Positions 26,258 through 35,022 of a stretch of 64,000 nucleotides of DNA are shown piece by piece. Every line of letters starts with the position of its first letter. Positions within the stretch are counted from its first letter, which is position 1. The stretch covers positions 1 through 64,000 of the forward strand of contig CAZWCE010000001.1 in the NCBI GenBank assembly GCA_964632505.1, written 5' to 3'. This DNA is from CAZWCE01 sp964632505 (lineage in GTDB: Bacteria; Planctomycetota; Planctomycetia; Pirellulales; Thermoguttaceae). The position numbers were made by a program, and so were the translations under genes. The notes beneath the pieces were generated by a model. That model saw only the letters and a list, made by a program, of their open reading frames with translations. It ran no database searches and was not told the origin of the DNA.

Positions 26258-28507
26258 ATGGTTTCCCTGCAAGACAGTCTCGTTTCGAGCTCCTCGCGGA
26301 AGATGCCCATCCGCGTCCGAAGCGACCTCACCGCCCAGCGGCAGGCCTACCTCGGTCGAAGCTACTGGGTGGTCAAGGATCCGGTCGGGCTGAAATACTT
26401 CCGCTTCCAAGATGAAGAATACGCCATCCTTAAAATGCTCGACGGCACCCGGAGCCTCGACGAAATCAAGGAGGCGTTCGAAGAGGAGTTCCCTCCCCAG
26501 AAGATCACCCTTGAGGAACTCCAAAACTTCATCGGCATGCTCCACCAGAGCGGGCTCATTCTCGCCGGTGTCCAGAAACAAGGCCAAGAGCTCAAGAAAC
26601 GTCGCGACAAACAGCGCCGGCAGGAAATCATCGGGGCGATGTCGAACGTGTTGTGCATCCGCTTCAAAGGATTCGATCCGGAGCGCATCCTCACCTGGCT
26701 CTATCCGAAAGTCCGCTGGTTTTTCCATCCCGCGGTCACGATCTTCTGCCTGGCCATCTGTGCAGCCGCGTTGGGACTGGTGCTCGTCGAGTTCGATCAG
26801 TTCCGCTCCAAGCTCCCCGGGTTCTACACCTTCTTCAACCCGAGGAACTTCATCTTTCTCGGAATCACGCTGGCGGTGACCAAGGTGGTGCACGAATTCG
26901 GCCACGGGCTGGCCTGCAAGCACTTCGGCGGGGAATGCCACGAGATGGGCGTGATGATCCTCGTGCTCACGCCGTGTCTCTATTGCAATGTCTCCGATTC
27001 GTGGATGCTTCCCAACAAGTGGCATCGCGCGGCGATCGGCATCGCGGGAGTTTACGTCGAATGCGTCATGGCGGCGATCTGTACATTTATATGGTGGTTC
27101 ACCGAACCGGGGCTCTTGCACTATACCTGCCTGAACGTGATGTTCATCGCCTCGGTCACGTCGATCTTTTTCAATCTCAACCCCCTGCTGCGATACGACG
27201 GCTACTACATCCTGTCCGACATCGTCGAGATCCCCAATCTCCGCCAGAAGGCGACGAAGATCCTCTCCCGAAAAGCCGGGCACTGGTTCCTCGGAATCGA
27301 ACCCCCCGAGGACCCGTTCCTACCGCAACGCAATCAGGGGTTTTTCGCGTTCTACTCGATCGCCGCAGTCGTCTACCGATGGTTCATCCTCGCCTCGATT
27401 CTGTTCTTCCTCTACAAAGTCTTCGAGCCGTACGGCCTGAAGATCCTCGGCCAGTTGATCGCCGCCATGTCGCTTTACGGGCTGATCGTCATGCCGCTTT
27501 GGAAGATCGGCAAATTCTTTTATGTACCCGGGAGGATTCACAAAGTGAAGAAGACCCGTTTTTTTCTCACGTTGGCCGCTGTGGCGGGCATCATCGCTTT
27601 CATCGTTTTCTATCCGCTTCCGCACTCGGTCTTTGCCCCGTTGCACCTGAAATTGCAGGACGAGGCAGAGATCGTCCGCGTGCCGGCGGTGGGAGGACGC
27701 CTTCTGGAAGTGTACGTCCGGCCGGGCGATCAGGTCGACGCGGGGCAGGTCCTCGCCCGACTGAAAAACACCGATCTCCGACTCGAAATCCTCGCCCTGA
27801 AGGAACAGAAGAACAAATTCGAAACGCAACTGGCGAACCTGCGCCGCCGACGCGCCTCGGATGCCCAGGCCGAATTCAACATTCCGCCGCTCGAAGCCGC
27901 TCTGAAAATGATCAATAACCAAATCGCCGAGAAGCAGTGGGATCTGGCCGATCTGGAGATCAAAGCCCAGCATTCCGGCACCGTCATCCCCCCGGCCTGG
28001 CAAAAAAAGCGGGAGGACGATCAGAGCCAGAAACTCGCCTCCTGGTGGGGCACGCCTCTACAGAAAAAGAACCAGGGGGCCTACCTCGAACCGAGCACCA
28101 ACTTCTGTGAAATCGGCAACCCGAACCTCATGAAGGCCGAAGTGATCATCGACGAGTCGGATATCGATTTCGTCGGACTGGGCCAAGAGGTGGAAATGAT
28201 GCTCGAACAACTGCCCGGCGTTGTCTTCCGCGGTGAAGTCATCAAGATCGAAGAGAACGAGATGGACGCCATCCCGTTGCAACTCTCGACGAATCACGGG
28301 GGCGATATCCCGACCGAAGCCGATCCGGAAACCGGCCAAGAAACGCCCAATAAGGCGAAATATCGCGCGATCGTTCTTTTGGACAACGCCGAAGGGTTTA
28401 TGCAGGTCGGCATGACCGGTCAGGCAAAGATCCATACACCGCCGCAGACACTCGCCCGGCGTGCCGTCCGCTTCATCAACGAAACCTTCAGCTTCACCCT
28501 CAACTGA
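26258..28507 (+). CDS. PqqD-like / M50 zinc metalloprotease / HlyD fusion
   Basis: Protein of 749 residues. Residues about 45-105 are PqqD-like (ILKMLDGTRSLDEIKEAFEE). Several membrane helices then frame an M50 site-2-protease core: VVHEFGHGLACKHFGGECHE near residue 210 gives the HExxH zinc motif, and NPLLRYDGYYIL near 307 supplies the third ligand. From about 480 the chain is HlyD-like: VRVPAVGGRLLEVYVRPGDQVD, a helical hairpin, a second lipoyl half and a barrel. The family is described as a peptide zinc-metalloprotease-like protein. It could cleave or translocate a small peptide; no precursor peptide gene is visible nearby. Confidence 0.85.
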   Translation: MVSLQDSLVSSSSRKMPIRVRSDLTAQRQAYLGRSYWVVKDPVGLKYFRFQDEEYAILKMLDGTRSLDEIKEAFEEEFPPQKITLEELQNFIGMLHQSGLILAGVQKQGQELKKRRDKQRRQEIIGAMSNVLCIRFKGFDPERILTWLYPKVRWFFHPAVTIFCLAICAAALGLVLVEFDQFRSKLPGFYTFFNPRNFIFLGITLAVTKVVHEFGHGLACKHFGGECHEMGVMILVLTPCLYCNVSDSWMLPNKWHRAAIGIAGVYVECVMAAICTFIWWFTEPGLLHYTCLNVMFIASVTSIFFNLNPLLRYDGYYILSDIVEIPNLRQKATKILSRKAGHWFLGIEPPEDPFLPQRNQGFFAFYSIAAVVYRWFILASILFFLYKVFEPYGLKILGQLIAAMSLYGLIVMPLWKIGKFFYVPGRIHKVKKTRFFLTLAAVAGIIAFIVFYPLPHSVFAPLHLKLQDEAEIVRVPAVGGRLLEVYVRPGDQVDAGQVLARLKNTDLRLEILALKEQKNKFETQLANLRRRRASDAQAEFNIPPLEAALKMINNQIAEKQWDLADLEIKAQHSGTVIPPAWQKKREDDQSQKLASWWGTPLQKKNQGAYLEPSTNFCEIGNPNLMKAEVIIDESDIDFVGLGQEVEMMLEQLPGVVFRGEVIKIEENEMDAIPLQLSTNHGGDIPTEADPETGQETPNKAKYRAIVLLDNAEGFMQVGMTGQAKIHTPPQTLARRAVRFINETFSFTLN

Positions 28508-28591
28508 TCGACGCATCCCCGAACCATCTTCAAACGACCTTGCCGCTTGGGCAACGCGGAATAAGGACACGGAGAACTTTTTCCGCCCCTA

Positions 28592-29629
28592 TTAGAGCAC
28601 GATCGCCATGTAATCTTCCCGGGCAAGCCCCGCCGCGCCGACATACCCCGCATCGCCGCCGAGCGATGCGAAATCGAGGTGGAGCCTTTCGGCGAGAATC
28701 GCGAATGCCCGTCGGTCGACCTCTTCCTTGACCCGGGCCAGAAAACGACGCCCCAGTTCGGTCTCTCCACCGCCGAAGTTCATTGCTCCGCCAATCAATA
28801 CGCCGGCAGGATCGATCGTGTGGATGAGCGTCACCAGCCCGATCCCCAAGTATCGGGCCGTCTCCATGATGATCTTCAAGGAGAGCTTGTCATTGTTCTG
28901 CGCCTCCTCGGCGACCAGCTTCGGGGTGAGTTCTTCGCCGTCGGCCAGACGCGATTGCAGGCTGCTCTCCAATCCCGCTTCGAGCATATCGCGGGTCCTC
29001 CGCGTCACGCCGGTCGCGCTCGCGTAGGCTTCCAGATGACCTTGCTGACCACAATTACACCATCGAGCGTTCTCGCTCGAATCGATGATATTGTGCCCGC
29101 ACTCGGCACCGTGGCTGTTCACCCCGTCGACGGAACGGCCGTGGATGATGATTCCGCAGCCGACGCCGGTTCCGAGGGTCAACAGAATCATGCTCTCGAG
29201 ATCACGACCGGAGCCGATCCAATATTCGCCGTACGCGGCCGCCGCGGCGTCGTTGGCGAACGTGACCGGAATGCCGCACCGATCGGCCAATCGATCGCGG
29301 ATGGGAAAATCGTCCCAACCCTTGAGATTCGACGGCTTGACCAGACGGCCGGCGGGGATATCCATGGTTCCGGGCGAACCGAGTCCGACACGGACCACCT
29401 CGTCTTGCTTGAGTCCCGCTTCGGCGATGGCATCGTGAACAGCCTTGGCCATCCGTTCGGTCGCATTCTCCGGTCCACGCTCCACCTCCGTCGGAGTCGT
29501 CAACCAGGAAAGAGGGCGTCCCTGATCGTCGACCACGCCGACTTTGACGTTCGTTCCGCCGAGATCCAGTCCCACGAAAAAAGGCGGCTGCGCTTCGCCG
29601 GCCGAGATGAATTGACGTGTTTCCCCCAT
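28592..29629 (-). CDS. ROK-family sugar kinase (glucokinase-like)
   Basis: Protein of 345 residues from ATG 29629. The first ATP-binding motif is VGLDLGGTNVKVGVV near residue 18. Sugar-binding and phosphate blocks include VGLGSPGTMD, FANDAAAAAYGEYWIG and LTLGTGVGCGIII. The ROK zinc signature reads CNCGQQGHLEAYAS near residue 190; its usual third Cys is His here. ROK kinases phosphorylate glucose or related sugars using ATP and sometimes act as repressors; no DNA-binding domain is present. It is convergent with the M50 fusion gene. The substrate is not decided by the sequence. Confidence 0.85.
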   Translation of the reverse strand: MGETRQFISAGEAQPPFFVGLDLGGTNVKVGVVDDQGRPLSWLTTPTEVERGPENATERMAKAVHDAIAEAGLKQDEVVRVGLGSPGTMDIPAGRLVKPSNLKGWDDFPIRDRLADRCGIPVTFANDAAAAAYGEYWIGSGRDLESMILLTLGTGVGCGIIIHGRSVDGVNSHGAECGHNIIDSSENARWCNCGQQGHLEAYASATGVTRRTRDMLEAGLESSLQSRLADGEELTPKLVAEEAQNNDKLSLKIIMETARYLGIGLVTLIHTIDPAGVLIGGAMNFGGGETELGRRFLARVKEEVDRRAFAILAERLHLDFASLGGDAGYVGAAGLAREDYMAIVL

Positions 29630-29825
29630 GACAACCGATTCCCTCTTCTCTACCTTGGTTTCACTGAATCCTGATCCGAAGAACGCCGGAGCCCGGGAAG
29701 GGGCCTGGTTCGGTCCCCACAAGTTTCCCGAAGCATAAGGAACATCCATTTTTACATATCGCGTCATCCCTTGCAAGGAGCGAATGAAAAAAGGCCCTTG
29801 GCGCGGTGATGCTGAGCGGGCGCCG

Positions 29826-29867
29826 AAAAAAAGCCTTTTGCCCGTCGGAAAGCAACGGACAAAAGGC
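29826..29867 (-). terminator. Intrinsic terminator downstream of the thioredoxin pair
   Basis: On the minus strand a stem pairs 29855-29867 with 29833-29845 (GCCTTTTG core, one mismatch), and seven T follow at 29832-29826. It lies about 180 bases after the stop of the DUF6132-thioredoxin gene and before the ROK gene, closing the thioredoxin unit. The rest of the 416-base gap shows nothing else clear. Confidence 0.65.
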
Positions 29868-30045
29868 CCTCGGTCGACTCAAGTCGCGTCATGGGGGGAT
29901 TTCAGAGAAAACGTGCTTGAGTCCTTTGCACTGGGTTGATGAGGAACATTGATGGGAATCCATCCGCCGACCCCTCGAAGACGGGAAGGACGCTCGCGGC
30001 GTACCTCCCCCAGACCATCTTCCGGGGATCCGTTCCCGGGGGGAT

Positions 30046-30681
30046 TCAATCCAGAAACGGGATTTCCGTCGGTGCGGCTTGCGAATGACCCGCGATTTTT
30101 TTATCGTTGACGGCGTAATCGACCACCGCCAAGAGTTTTTCTTCATCCTGCACGCCGACCATCCGTCCCAGGAGTTCCCCATCCTTGAAAACGAGGATCG
30201 TCGGGATGCTGCGGATCTCGAATTTCGCCGGAACCTTCCTGTTTTCATCGACGTTCAACTTGCCGATTTTCGCCTTCCGGCCGACCTTCTCGGCCACCTC
30301 CTCGAGAATGGGAAGCTGCTTTCGGCACGGTCCGCACCAACTGGCCCAAAAGTCGACCAACACCACGCCTTCCTTCACCTGGGAGTCGAACGATTTGTCG
30401 GTCATCTTGATCATCTTCTGAGGACTCTCCGACTCGGAACGCGCTTCGGACGAGGTGGAACGGTCCTGATCGGAACGCGCTTCGGACGAGGCGGAACTGT
30501 CCTGAGGCGATCCCGAAAAGGCCAACGCGAGCATCACTCCCATCACGGCACCGTACAGGGCTCCCCGTTTCGGGTTGGCGGTCAGGGGGCAGGCCCCGTC
30601 CTCACATTTGCCGGCATATCCCAAAAAGGCTCCAACCAACGCCCCGGCTCCGATTCCAATCAAAATGTTGAAAAACATCAT
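30046..30681 (-). CDS. Membrane-anchored thioredoxin with DUF6132-like N-terminus
   Basis: Protein of 211 residues; AGGAGA lies six bases before ATG 30681. Residues 1-55 have two glycine-rich membrane segments with KCEDGACPLTANPKRGALYG between them. This matches the DUF6132 type, with a conserved Cys pair. A Ser/Glu/Arg linker (61-88), built from a tandem repeat, leads to a full thioredoxin domain with the active site WCGPC at 115-119 and the cis-Pro loop RSIPTILVF. It should reduce or exchange disulfides; the Trx domain side of the membrane is not settled by sequence. It lies 199 bases after another thioredoxin gene on the same strand and may share its sigma54 promoter. Confidence 0.83.
   Translation of the reverse strand: MMFFNILIGIGAGALVGAFLGYAGKCEDGACPLTANPKRGALYGAVMGVMLALAFSGSPQDSSASSEARSDQDRSTSSEARSESESPQKMIKMTDKSFDSQVKEGVVLVDFWASWCGPCRKQLPILEEVAEKVGRKAKIGKLNVDENRKVPAKFEIRSIPTILVFKDGELLGRMVGVQDEEKLLAVVDYAVNDKKIAGHSQAAPTEIPFLD
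30435..30506. repeat. Two tandem 36-bp coding repeats in the thioredoxin linker
   Basis: Two adjacent 36-base copies start at 30435 and 30471 and both begin CGGAACGCGCTTCGGACGAG. They encode the Ser/Glu/Arg-rich linker (SSEARSDQDRST then SSEARSESES). The near identity points to a recent duplication, which lengthens the tether between membrane and Trx domain. Confidence 0.8.
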
Positions 30682-30880
30682 TGTATTCTCCTATTTCTGC
30701 AAGTTTTATGATCTTCTTGATGGAATGCCATTTTCCGGTAGGCCGAAATGCCGCCCCCGAACTCGGGGGTCATGCGTCGTGGAAGTGGATGCTGTCCGAG
30801 GACGGCATCGATTCGACCATCGGAGGGTCCTTCGTGAGACCTGGCATGGTTCATAAAAAGGGTTTCGTCATCATTCATCA

Positions 30881-31210
30881 TTACGCGGCGTTCGTCTTAC
30901 GGATCGCCTTTTCGAGCGTCTCTTTGTCCTGCAATCCGACGAACTGCCGGATCACCTTGCCGTTGCGGCACAACATTAGTGTCGGAACGCTTCGGACACG
31001 ATACGATCGTGCGAGTTCCGGCAGCTTGTCGATGTCGACCTTTGCGATTTGTACCTCCTGTTTCATCTCCTTGGCCAGTGTTTCGAGGATGGGAAGCTGG
31101 TAGCGACACGGCCCGCACCACGTGGCGAAGAAATCGACCAAGACGGTCCCTTGGCGGATTCCCCGATGAAACTCCTTGGCGTCCTCGATATGGTAAATGC
31201 GACTGAACAT
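30881..31210 (-). CDS. trxA: Thioredoxin
   Basis: Protein of 109 residues from ATG 31210, with GGGGAG eight bases upstream. The active site is WCGPC at residues 31-35, the cis-Pro loop is RSVPTLML, and the core reads VLVDFFATWCGPCRYQLP. It is a normal-length cytoplasmic thioredoxin that reduces disulfides in client proteins using thioredoxin reductase. A sigma54-type promoter with upstream activator sites lies before it, divergent from a sigma54 activator gene, so its expression probably responds to the signal sensed by that protein. Confidence 0.92.
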   Translation of the reverse strand: MFSRIYHIEDAKEFHRGIRQGTVLVDFFATWCGPCRYQLPILETLAKEMKQEVQIAKVDIDKLPELARSYRVRSVPTLMLCRNGKVIRQFVGLQDKETLEKAIRKTNAA

Positions 31211-31283
31211 GGTAAGCTCCCCTATCAACTCCTCTTTTTCTTTGTATGTGGACGACTCATTGGCCGAGTGGTTGCTTTTGTAC

Positions 31284-31299
31284 ATCAATTCCCGTGCCA
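31284..31299 (-). promoter_or_regulatory. Sigma54-type (-24/-12) promoter of trxA
   Basis: On the minus strand this reads TGGCACGGGAATTGAT. TGGCAC is the perfect -24 box and TTGAT fits the -12 box (usual TTGCA), with the invariant GG and G at the right 10-base spacing. Transcription from about 31273 would leave a leader of about 63 bases before the thioredoxin start. Confidence 0.75.
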
Positions 31300-31367
31300 A
31301 AAAAACAAATAACCCATATGTTGTTATGTGACAAGGAGTTATAGAAAACGACACCTTTTTTGCATGG

Positions 31368-31396
31368 TTGACGACCGTTGCGATGCAATGTACAAT
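31368..31396 (+). promoter_or_regulatory. Sigma70-type promoter of the sigma54 activator gene
   Basis: TTGACG at 31368-31373, a 17-base spacer, and TACAAT at 31391-31396; each box matches five of six consensus positions. The start site near 31403 gives a leader of about 77 bases. The first 23-bp repeat lies across its spacer and -10 box, so binding there should block this promoter. Confidence 0.7.
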
Positions 31397-31457
31397 GCGA
31401 TTGCATTGCAAGCGAAGGTGCAATGGCATTGCAACCGATCAACGATCAACATTGCAA
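31378..31457. promoter_or_regulatory. Four half-sites at a 23-bp period, putative activator binding array
   Basis: CATTGCAA occurs exactly at 31404, 31427 and 31450, and a variant, CGATGCAA, at 31381: four copies with the same 23-base step. The third copy is the right arm of a perfect palindrome, TGCAATGGCATTGCA (31419-31433). The array is about 80-170 bases upstream of the trxA sigma54 promoter, the usual distance for enhancer sites, and covers the activator gene's own promoter and start. Confidence 0.75.
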
Positions 31458-31479
31458 TCTCATCGGGGGGAGAAGATCC

Positions 31480-32856
31480 ATGAAAGAGGCGTTCGAGACG
31501 ATTCATCACCAATTAGTTCTGGATTCGATGGCCGAAGGCGTGTGTTCCTTCGATCAAGACTGGAGAATCACGATGTTCAATCCGGCGGCGGAGATCATCA
31601 CCGGTCGGGAGGCCCAAGAGGTGCTCGGCGCTCCCATCCGGACGATCTTCGATCCGAAAGTGTGCCGTTGCATCGAGATGCTCGAAGAAGTCATGGAGAA
31701 AGGGACGCAGATGCGCAACCTCTCGATCCGCATTCGACGCGGAGGAGATCGGATCGTCCCGATTCAAATGAACCTCGCCCCCATCATTTACGAGGACACC
31801 ATCTTTGGCGTGGTCATGGTCTTTCGCGACATGAGCGACGTGGAGGATCTCCGTAAAGAACTCGAATGCGATTACTGCACCGAGGACATCGTCGGCCAGT
31901 CCACGAAAATCCGGGAATTGCTCGACATCCTCCCGGCGATCGCCGACAGCATCAGTACGGTGATGATCCTCGGGGAGAGCGGAACGGGAAAGGAGCTGTT
32001 CGCTCGGGCGATCCATCGACTCAGCCCACGCTGCGATGGCCCGTTCGTGGCGATCAACTGCGCCGCCTTGCCCGACAATCTCCTGGAATCGGAACTGTTC
32101 GGTTATCAAAAGGGAGCCTTCACCGACGCCAAGAAGGACAAGCCGGGTCGATTCGCACGCGCCGAAGGCGGCTCGCTCTTTCTCGATGAAATCGGCGAGA
32201 TCTCTCAAGCGATGCAGGTCAAGCTGCTCCGCGTCCTCCAAGAGCGCGTCTACGAACCACTCGGCGGGACCGAAACGGTCGAAACCGACGTTCGGATCAT
32301 CGCCGCGACCAACAAAAACCTCAAAGAGATGGTTCAAAAAGGTGAATTCCGGGCCGACCTCTACTACCGGATCCACGTCGTGGAGCTCCAGCTTCCGCCG
32401 CTCCGGGAACGAAGCGCCGACATCCCGATGCTGGTACACCGTTTTCTGGAGAAGTTCAACGCCCGGTCGGGCAAGAATATCCGCGGCATCTCCACCGATG
32501 CCCTCTCGATGTTGCGTCGCTATTCCTTTCCCGGGAACATTCGCGAGTTGGAAAACATCATCGAACGAGCGTACGCCGTCTGTCCCTTCGACGAGATTCA
32601 AGCCGGTTGCCTTCCGCCGACGGTGCACCAGGAGATCGATCCCGATTTGACCAATCCCCCGCCGCGAGGATCGTCTTGCCTCGACCCGACCGCTTCGCTC
32701 GATGCGCGTCGCAAGGAACTCCCGCCGGACGATGAACAGGCGATGATCCGCCGGGCACTGGAAGAGAACCACGGACATCGTCGCCGGACCGCCGATCAGC
32801 TCGGCATCGACCCCTCCACGCTCTGGCGAAAGATGAAGAAATACTCGCTTCTTTGA
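31480..32856 (+). CDS. Sigma54-dependent transcriptional activator with PAS domain
   Basis: Protein of 458 residues; ATG 31480 follows GGGGGGAGA, which decides against the longer upstream frame. Residues about 10-125 form a PAS sensor (DSMAEGVCSFDQDWRITMFN). An AAA+ domain follows: Walker A GESGTGKELF near 164, the sigma54-contact loop GAFTDA near 212 (GAFTGA in the textbook form), Walker B EGGSLFLDEIGE, and a sensor II region. The C-terminus is a Fis-type helix-turn-helix (RRTADQLGIDPSTLWRKMKKY). There is no receiver domain, so the signal must reach the PAS or AAA+ part directly. It is divergent from two thioredoxin genes, which it probably activates. Confidence 0.92.
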   Translation: MKEAFETIHHQLVLDSMAEGVCSFDQDWRITMFNPAAEIITGREAQEVLGAPIRTIFDPKVCRCIEMLEEVMEKGTQMRNLSIRIRRGGDRIVPIQMNLAPIIYEDTIFGVVMVFRDMSDVEDLRKELECDYCTEDIVGQSTKIRELLDILPAIADSISTVMILGESGTGKELFARAIHRLSPRCDGPFVAINCAALPDNLLESELFGYQKGAFTDAKKDKPGRFARAEGGSLFLDEIGEISQAMQVKLLRVLQERVYEPLGGTETVETDVRIIAATNKNLKEMVQKGEFRADLYYRIHVVELQLPPLRERSADIPMLVHRFLEKFNARSGKNIRGISTDALSMLRRYSFPGNIRELENIIERAYAVCPFDEIQAGCLPPTVHQEIDPDLTNPPPRGSSCLDPTASLDARRKELPPDDEQAMIRRALEENHGHRRRTADQLGIDPSTLWRKMKKYSLL

Positions 32857-32974
32857 AGGGTCGCCGCGATCCCGAAGGGGGGAGCGCCGCGCAATGAGAA
32901 CGCCCGCCTCCGCTTCGAATGAAACAGAGACGGGCGGTCGTCGATCCGGTGAGTCTTTGCCGGGTGGGAGCAGG

Positions 32975-34900
32975 TCACTCCGCTTCGTTCGTGCCGGAGG
33001 CTTCGGCGGCGCCGTTTTCGCCGCTTTCCGCCGGAGGTTCCGGGGGATCGTCTTGCTCGTTTTCCGGCTGTTCCGCTTCCGGAGAGGTTTCCGGGGCGTC
33101 GGATTCCGGCTTCGGTTCCTCGGCGGCGTCCGACGGCTCCTGCTCCGGTTCCGGTTGCTCCGGTTGGCCGATCTCCGGCGGGGTCGCCGGTGGCTCGGTC
33201 GCTTCCTCCTCGGGAGCTTCGCCGCCTTCGGGGAGGGAGGGAACGTCCGGCATTCCCTGCTGCAATTCGCCGAACTGTTGCATCGGATTGCCTCCCTCGC
33301 CGGCCGGCATGAACGGACTGCCCGGCGGCATGCCCCCTTCGGCCCCGGCTTCATTTTCCGCGGCCTCGGTGCCCTCGGGCTGGACGATCTGATCGCGGTC
33401 GAGGTGGATCTTCCGGTAAACGTCTTCCGAGATGATGTAGTACCAATCGGCGAAGCGGTCGTTCAATTCTTTCACCCGTTCCTTGCCGTCGGCGATCTTC
33501 TGCTCGTGCTCATCCTTCAAACGCTGATTCTCCTTCTTGATCTCCTCGATCTCTTCCTCGGTCGGGGCGTCTTCCTCGGGGGTTTCGTCGGTATGATCCG
33601 CCTCTTCGCCTTCGGCGGCGTCGGCTTCGTCTTCCTTCTTCTCGGGCAGCTCGGGGACTTCCAAGTAGTCGGGCTCGGGAATCGCCTCCGGGACGAATCG
33701 GGCCGAGATGAAAAGGTAGCGGTTCGCGCTGCCTTCTTCCTCCGCGGTTTCACCTTCTTCCGCCGACGTTTCTTCCGCGGCCGTTTCCTCGCCGGTGAGC
33801 TGGCCGAAGCGAAGCACGTACTCGACGCCTTCGGACATCCGCACCGAAATCTCGCCCTCGTTCGAGAGCAGGGTGATCGTGTCCTTGCTGGGATCGTTCG
33901 GATGCTCCGGATCGGCCACCGGCACCAGATAGAAGCCGCACTTGAACAGCGAACTCATCGAGAGCTGATCGCGACCGAACGCTTTGCCGGAGCGCAACGC
34001 CTCGGCCAGGGCTTCCCGCTTCCGGGTCACGTCGACGATCTTCAAATCGTCCAGGGCCCCCGTCAACTCATTCAGCTTGCTCGTGTTCAGTTCCTCATCT
34101 TCCCCGAGCGGTTTCTCCTCGTACTTGCCGCCCTGGAAGACCTGCTCGGAGGCAAGCGACCATTTCGGCGTGGCGGTGTCGTCGTAGTCGAGCGTGATGA
34201 TGCCTTCGGGTTTCTTGACTCCCTGGATCACGTCGACCGAGTAGTCGTTGATCTCGATCTGCTGGATGTCGAACGTGCTGATATCGAGCAGGTTCTTTTC
34301 GATCCAGTCGGTGAAGGTGGTGGTCAGGGCGTCGGTTTCGACGGCGACCTCGTAGACGGGATCCTCTTCCGGAATGCGGACATACCGAAAACCGGGCTGA
34401 TCGGGAATTTCCTTCCCGATGATCAGATCGAGCAGCACTTGCTCCTTCCCTCCGGACATCGTCACATGCAAACCGGCACCGGCGGGATCGGACAGCGTGG
34501 CGTTCGCCGGATCGAGCACGCCGTAGAGGGCGTGGCTTTCTTCGATATCCGAATCGCTTTCGGCCTTGAACGGAATGGCCGAAACTTCCAGGTCCATCAG
34601 GGCGCTGGCGGCATCGGACATCTGCTCTCGGGCGTCGGCAGGGTAATTCTCATGCGAGGGGATCACCCAACGATTGTCGATCTGCTTCACTCGAAAGATG
34701 GTCGGTTCGCCCGACTGTTCGTTGTACTTGACGATCTCGATGCCCTCGGCCGCCAATGGATCCTCGAAGTCGGGGAACAGTTTCTGCCCGATGCGATCTT
34801 CGGGATTCATCTCCGGGGAACCCGGCTGGACCAGAAACGCCACCAGGGCGAGCACCACGGCCATGGCGATGAAGATCGAGGTTTTGGTGATTTCATTCAT
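32975..34900 (-). CDS. DUF4340-type membrane protein of a Gld-like ABC system
   Basis: Protein of 641 residues from ATG 34900 with AGGAG ten bases upstream. There is a single N-terminal membrane helix (about 7-25), then an extracytoplasmic region with the DUF4340 character (FRVKQIDNRWVIPS, LDPANATLSDPAGAG). The second half is acidic, with coiled coil and a low-complexity Pro/Glu tail (about 480-641). In this family the gene sits with a GldA-like ATPase and a GldF/GldG permease, as here, 122 bases downstream of the GldFG gene. Function in planctomycetes is not established; these are often named gliding-motility related. Confidence 0.75.
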   Translation of the reverse strand: MNEITKTSIFIAMAVVLALVAFLVQPGSPEMNPEDRIGQKLFPDFEDPLAAEGIEIVKYNEQSGEPTIFRVKQIDNRWVIPSHENYPADAREQMSDAASALMDLEVSAIPFKAESDSDIEESHALYGVLDPANATLSDPAGAGLHVTMSGGKEQVLLDLIIGKEIPDQPGFRYVRIPEEDPVYEVAVETDALTTTFTDWIEKNLLDISTFDIQQIEINDYSVDVIQGVKKPEGIITLDYDDTATPKWSLASEQVFQGGKYEEKPLGEDEELNTSKLNELTGALDDLKIVDVTRKREALAEALRSGKAFGRDQLSMSSLFKCGFYLVPVADPEHPNDPSKDTITLLSNEGEISVRMSEGVEYVLRFGQLTGEETAAEETSAEEGETAEEEGSANRYLFISARFVPEAIPEPDYLEVPELPEKKEDEADAAEGEEADHTDETPEEDAPTEEEIEEIKKENQRLKDEHEQKIADGKERVKELNDRFADWYYIISEDVYRKIHLDRDQIVQPEGTEAAENEAGAEGGMPPGSPFMPAGEGGNPMQQFGELQQGMPDVPSLPEGGEAPEEEATEPPATPPEIGQPEQPEPEQEPSDAAEEPKPESDAPETSPEAEQPENEQDDPPEPPAESGENGAAEASGTNEAE

Positions 34901-35022
34901 GGTGATCGATCTCCTCATCCGGGCGAACAGTTGCCCGGGGTGTTTATCAAATATCGATGGATTGGAATTTGGAAAAATAGTCACAAAAACAAGTTGGAGT
35001 CCCCACCCAACACGCGGGGAGC

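Noticed and set aside
30753..30768. CCCCCGA/TCGGGGG hairpin between the thioredoxin genes
   Set aside because: The stem is strong, but no T-tract follows in either direction, so I did not call it a terminator.
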